The notes under the pieces: model-generated
What the model was told of the DNA's origin: nothing
Seen by the model: only the letters and a program-made list of their open reading frames with translations
Databases searched by the model: none
Source: Leucobacter luti
GTDB lineage: Bacteria > Actinomycetota > Actinomycetes > Actinomycetales > Microbacteriaceae
Length of the DNA: 64,000 bases
Assembly (NCBI RefSeq): GCF_019464495.1
Contig: NZ_CP080492.1
Coordinates: forward strand, 1,426,001-1,490,000
Direction: 5' to 3'
Translations under genes and position numbers: made by a program
Shown: positions 62,663-64,000 of the stretch, piece by piece
Numbering within the stretch: the stretch's first letter is position 1
How the letters are laid out: each line of letters begins with the position of its first letter

Positions 62663-64000
62663 CTACGCCGTCACGTACCCGTCAGCGACGTCGAGTGCGG
62701 CATCGATGATCTCGAGGCCTGCGATCAGATCGTCCTCGGAGATGATCAGTGGCGGCGCCACCTGGAGACGGTTGCCAGCCGCGAACGGCCAGAGGCCTGC
62801 AGCCTTACACGCGGCAACGACCGCATTGAACGGGGCAGCAGCTTCACCGGCCGCGTTGAACGGAATGAGTGGCTCACGCGTCGCCGGGTCTTTCACGAGC
62901 TCGATCGCCCAGAACAGCCCCGTGCCGCGCACCTCGCCCACTGCCGGGTGCTTTGCTGCCATTGCCTCGAGGCGCGGACGCACGACGCGCTCACCCAGAT
63001 CGCGTACGCGCTCCAGAATGCCCTCTTCCTCGAAAATATCGAAGGTGGCAACGCCAGCGGCGCAGGCCAGCGGGTGGCCGGAGTAGGTCAGGCCACCGGG
63101 GAATGCGCGCTGCTCGAACGTCGCGTGGATCGCCTCGCTGATGACGACTCCGCCGAGCGGGACGTAGCCCGAGTTGACGCCCTTCGCGAAGGTCACGAGA
63201 TCAGGGTTTACGCCGAATGCCTGGTAGGCAAACCACTCACCGGTGCGACCGAAGCCGGCCATCACCTCATCGCAGACCAGCATGATGCCGAACTCGTCAC
63301 ACAGCGCGCGCACGCCGGCAAGGTACCCGGGCGGCGGGATTAAGATCCCGTTCGTGCCAGTCACCGACTCGAGGATGATCGCGGCAATCGTGTCGGGACC
63401 TTCCAGCTCGATCGTCTGACGCAGGTGCGCCAACGCCCGCTCCGACTCTTGCTCAGGGGTCTCCGCGTAGAACGCCGAGCGGTACGGGTACGGTCCGATG
63501 AAGTGAACAACGCCAGCGTCAAGCGTGCCGTTTGCCCAGCGCCGGGGCTCACCCGTGAGGGTAATCGCCGTGCCAGTGGAGCCGTGGTACGAGCGGTAGC
63601 GCGAGAGCACCTTCTGGCGCCCGGTGTGGTGCCGCGCCATGCGCACGGCATACTCGATCGCGTCCGCGCCGCCGTTCGTGAAGAACACCGAGCGCGCACC
63701 CTCGAAGGAGTGCTCCACAATGCGCTTCGCGAGCTCGCCACGCACGTCATTCGCCATCGCGGGCTGGATGGTCGCGAGACGACCGGCCTGCTCCTGGATC
63801 GCCTGCACGAGACCGGGGTGCTGGTGCCCCAGGTTCAGATTAACGAGCTGCGACGAGAAGTCGAGGTATTCCGTGCCGTCGTAGTCCCAGAAGCGCACGC
63901 CCTCGCCCTTCGCGATGGGCAGGGGGTTGATGGCCCCCTGCGCCGACCACGAGTGGAATACGTACTGGCGATCGTTCGCGCGCACCTCGCGCTGCGCCTC
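62663..64000 (-). CDS. Class III aminotransferase, 5' end beyond the window
   Basis: PLP-dependent omega-aminotransferase family; at least 446 residues are present. The reading frame is still open at 64000, and the family N-terminus before YVFHSWSAQGAINPLP is missing, so the GTG at 63985 is probably internal. Segments: FFTNGGADAIEYAVRMAR, RYRSYHGSTGTAITLTGEPRRW-type loop, the Asp of LVCDEVMAGFGRTG that holds the PLP nitrogen, and Schiff-base Lys in TFAKGVNSGYVPLGG. The SWSAQ-type group includes taurine- or beta-alanine/GABA-pyruvate enzymes; substrate not determined. Confidence 0.9.
   Translation of the reverse strand, partial: EAQREVRANDRQYVFHSWSAQGAINPLPIAKGEGVRFWDYDGTEYLDFSSQLVNLNLGHQHPGLVQAIQEQAGRLATIQPAMANDVRGELAKRIVEHSFEGARSVFFTNGGADAIEYAVRMARHHTGRQKVLSRYRSYHGSTGTAITLTGEPRRWANGTLDAGVVHFIGPYPYRSAFYAETPEQESERALAHLRQTIELEGPDTIAAIILESVTGTNGILIPPPGYLAGVRALCDEFGIMLVCDEVMAGFGRTGEWFAYQAFGVNPDLVTFAKGVNSGYVPLGGVVISEAIHATFEQRAFPGGLTYSGHPLACAAGVATFDIFEEEGILERVRDLGERVVRPRLEAMAAKHPAVGEVRGTGLFWAIELVKDPATREPLIPFNAAGEAAAPFNAVVAACKAAGLWPFAAGNRLQVAPPLIISEDDLIAGLEIIDAALDVADGYVTA

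Overview
The window is high-GC DNA from an actinomycete. The order tRNA-Trp, secE, nusG, rplK, rplA, the extended acidic NusG, the DtxR-type iron box, LAxTG-like sorting signals and several apparently leaderless promoters all fit Actinobacteria. The overall gene style (S-layer-homology anchors, HtaA-type haem proteins, a kinase/FHA/MoxR/DUF58/transglutaminase-like operon) suggests Microbacteriaceae, perhaps near Leucobacter. The genus is inference. I see no rRNA, CRISPR array, phage or insertion sequence.

Layout: (1) 1-957, 3'-truncated purK. (2) 1-3.5 kb, a 14-TM drug-efflux MFS gene followed by its likely MarR repressor, with two operators bracketing the promoter. (3) 3.5-9.15 kb, an aminophosphonate locus: phnD-phnC-phnE importer and a TIGR03364-like FAD oxidoreductase on the minus strand, diverging from a GntR regulator and a phosphonatase-like HAD enzyme on the plus strand. 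(4) 9.1-21.75 kb, a large minus-strand haem-acquisition cluster: hmuT, hmuU (frameshifted), hmuV, three surface proteins with HtaA and/or cysteine-pair modules, haem oxygenase, a second HtaA/SLH protein and a lytic transglycosylase. It shares a DtxR-box intergenic region with a divergent 1241-aa secreted subtilase. (5) 25.7-31.1 kb, an EEP-family hydrolase, a LysR regulator and bifunctional putA. (6) 31.2-46.2 kb, a minus-strand operon of Ser/Thr kinase, giant Ig-like membrane protein, MoxR ATPase, DUF58 protein, TgpA-like protein, small membrane protein and FHA/DUF5684 protein. (7) 46.3-49.2 kb, rplA, rplK, nusG, secE and tRNA-Trp. (8) 49.4-64 kb, a cell-wall metallophosphoesterase, an aminotransferase, TetR and tandem-Lrp regulators, an M20 amidohydrolase with an MHS-type transporter, an LLM flavin monooxygenase with MarR and partner FMN reductase, a MarR/MFS pair, and a class III aminotransferase running off the end.

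The most interesting material is in two places. In the haem cluster, a disulphide-type module ending in C-x4-CG...GAHG occurs four times in three neighbouring proteins and resembles the neocarzinostatin beta-sandwich. Two SLH cassettes of about 565 bp differ there by one synonymous base. In the kinase operon, a short Thr motif with Val at +3 (DHTxxV or LDNTxxV) occurs five times across the MoxR, small membrane and FHA proteins, which suggests a phospho-Thr/FHA switch.

Caution: ten apparent one-base deletions in G/C runs break reading frames, nine of them in the 31-39 kb operon. Sequencing error is the default explanation. I describe the corrected genes and mark the sites.
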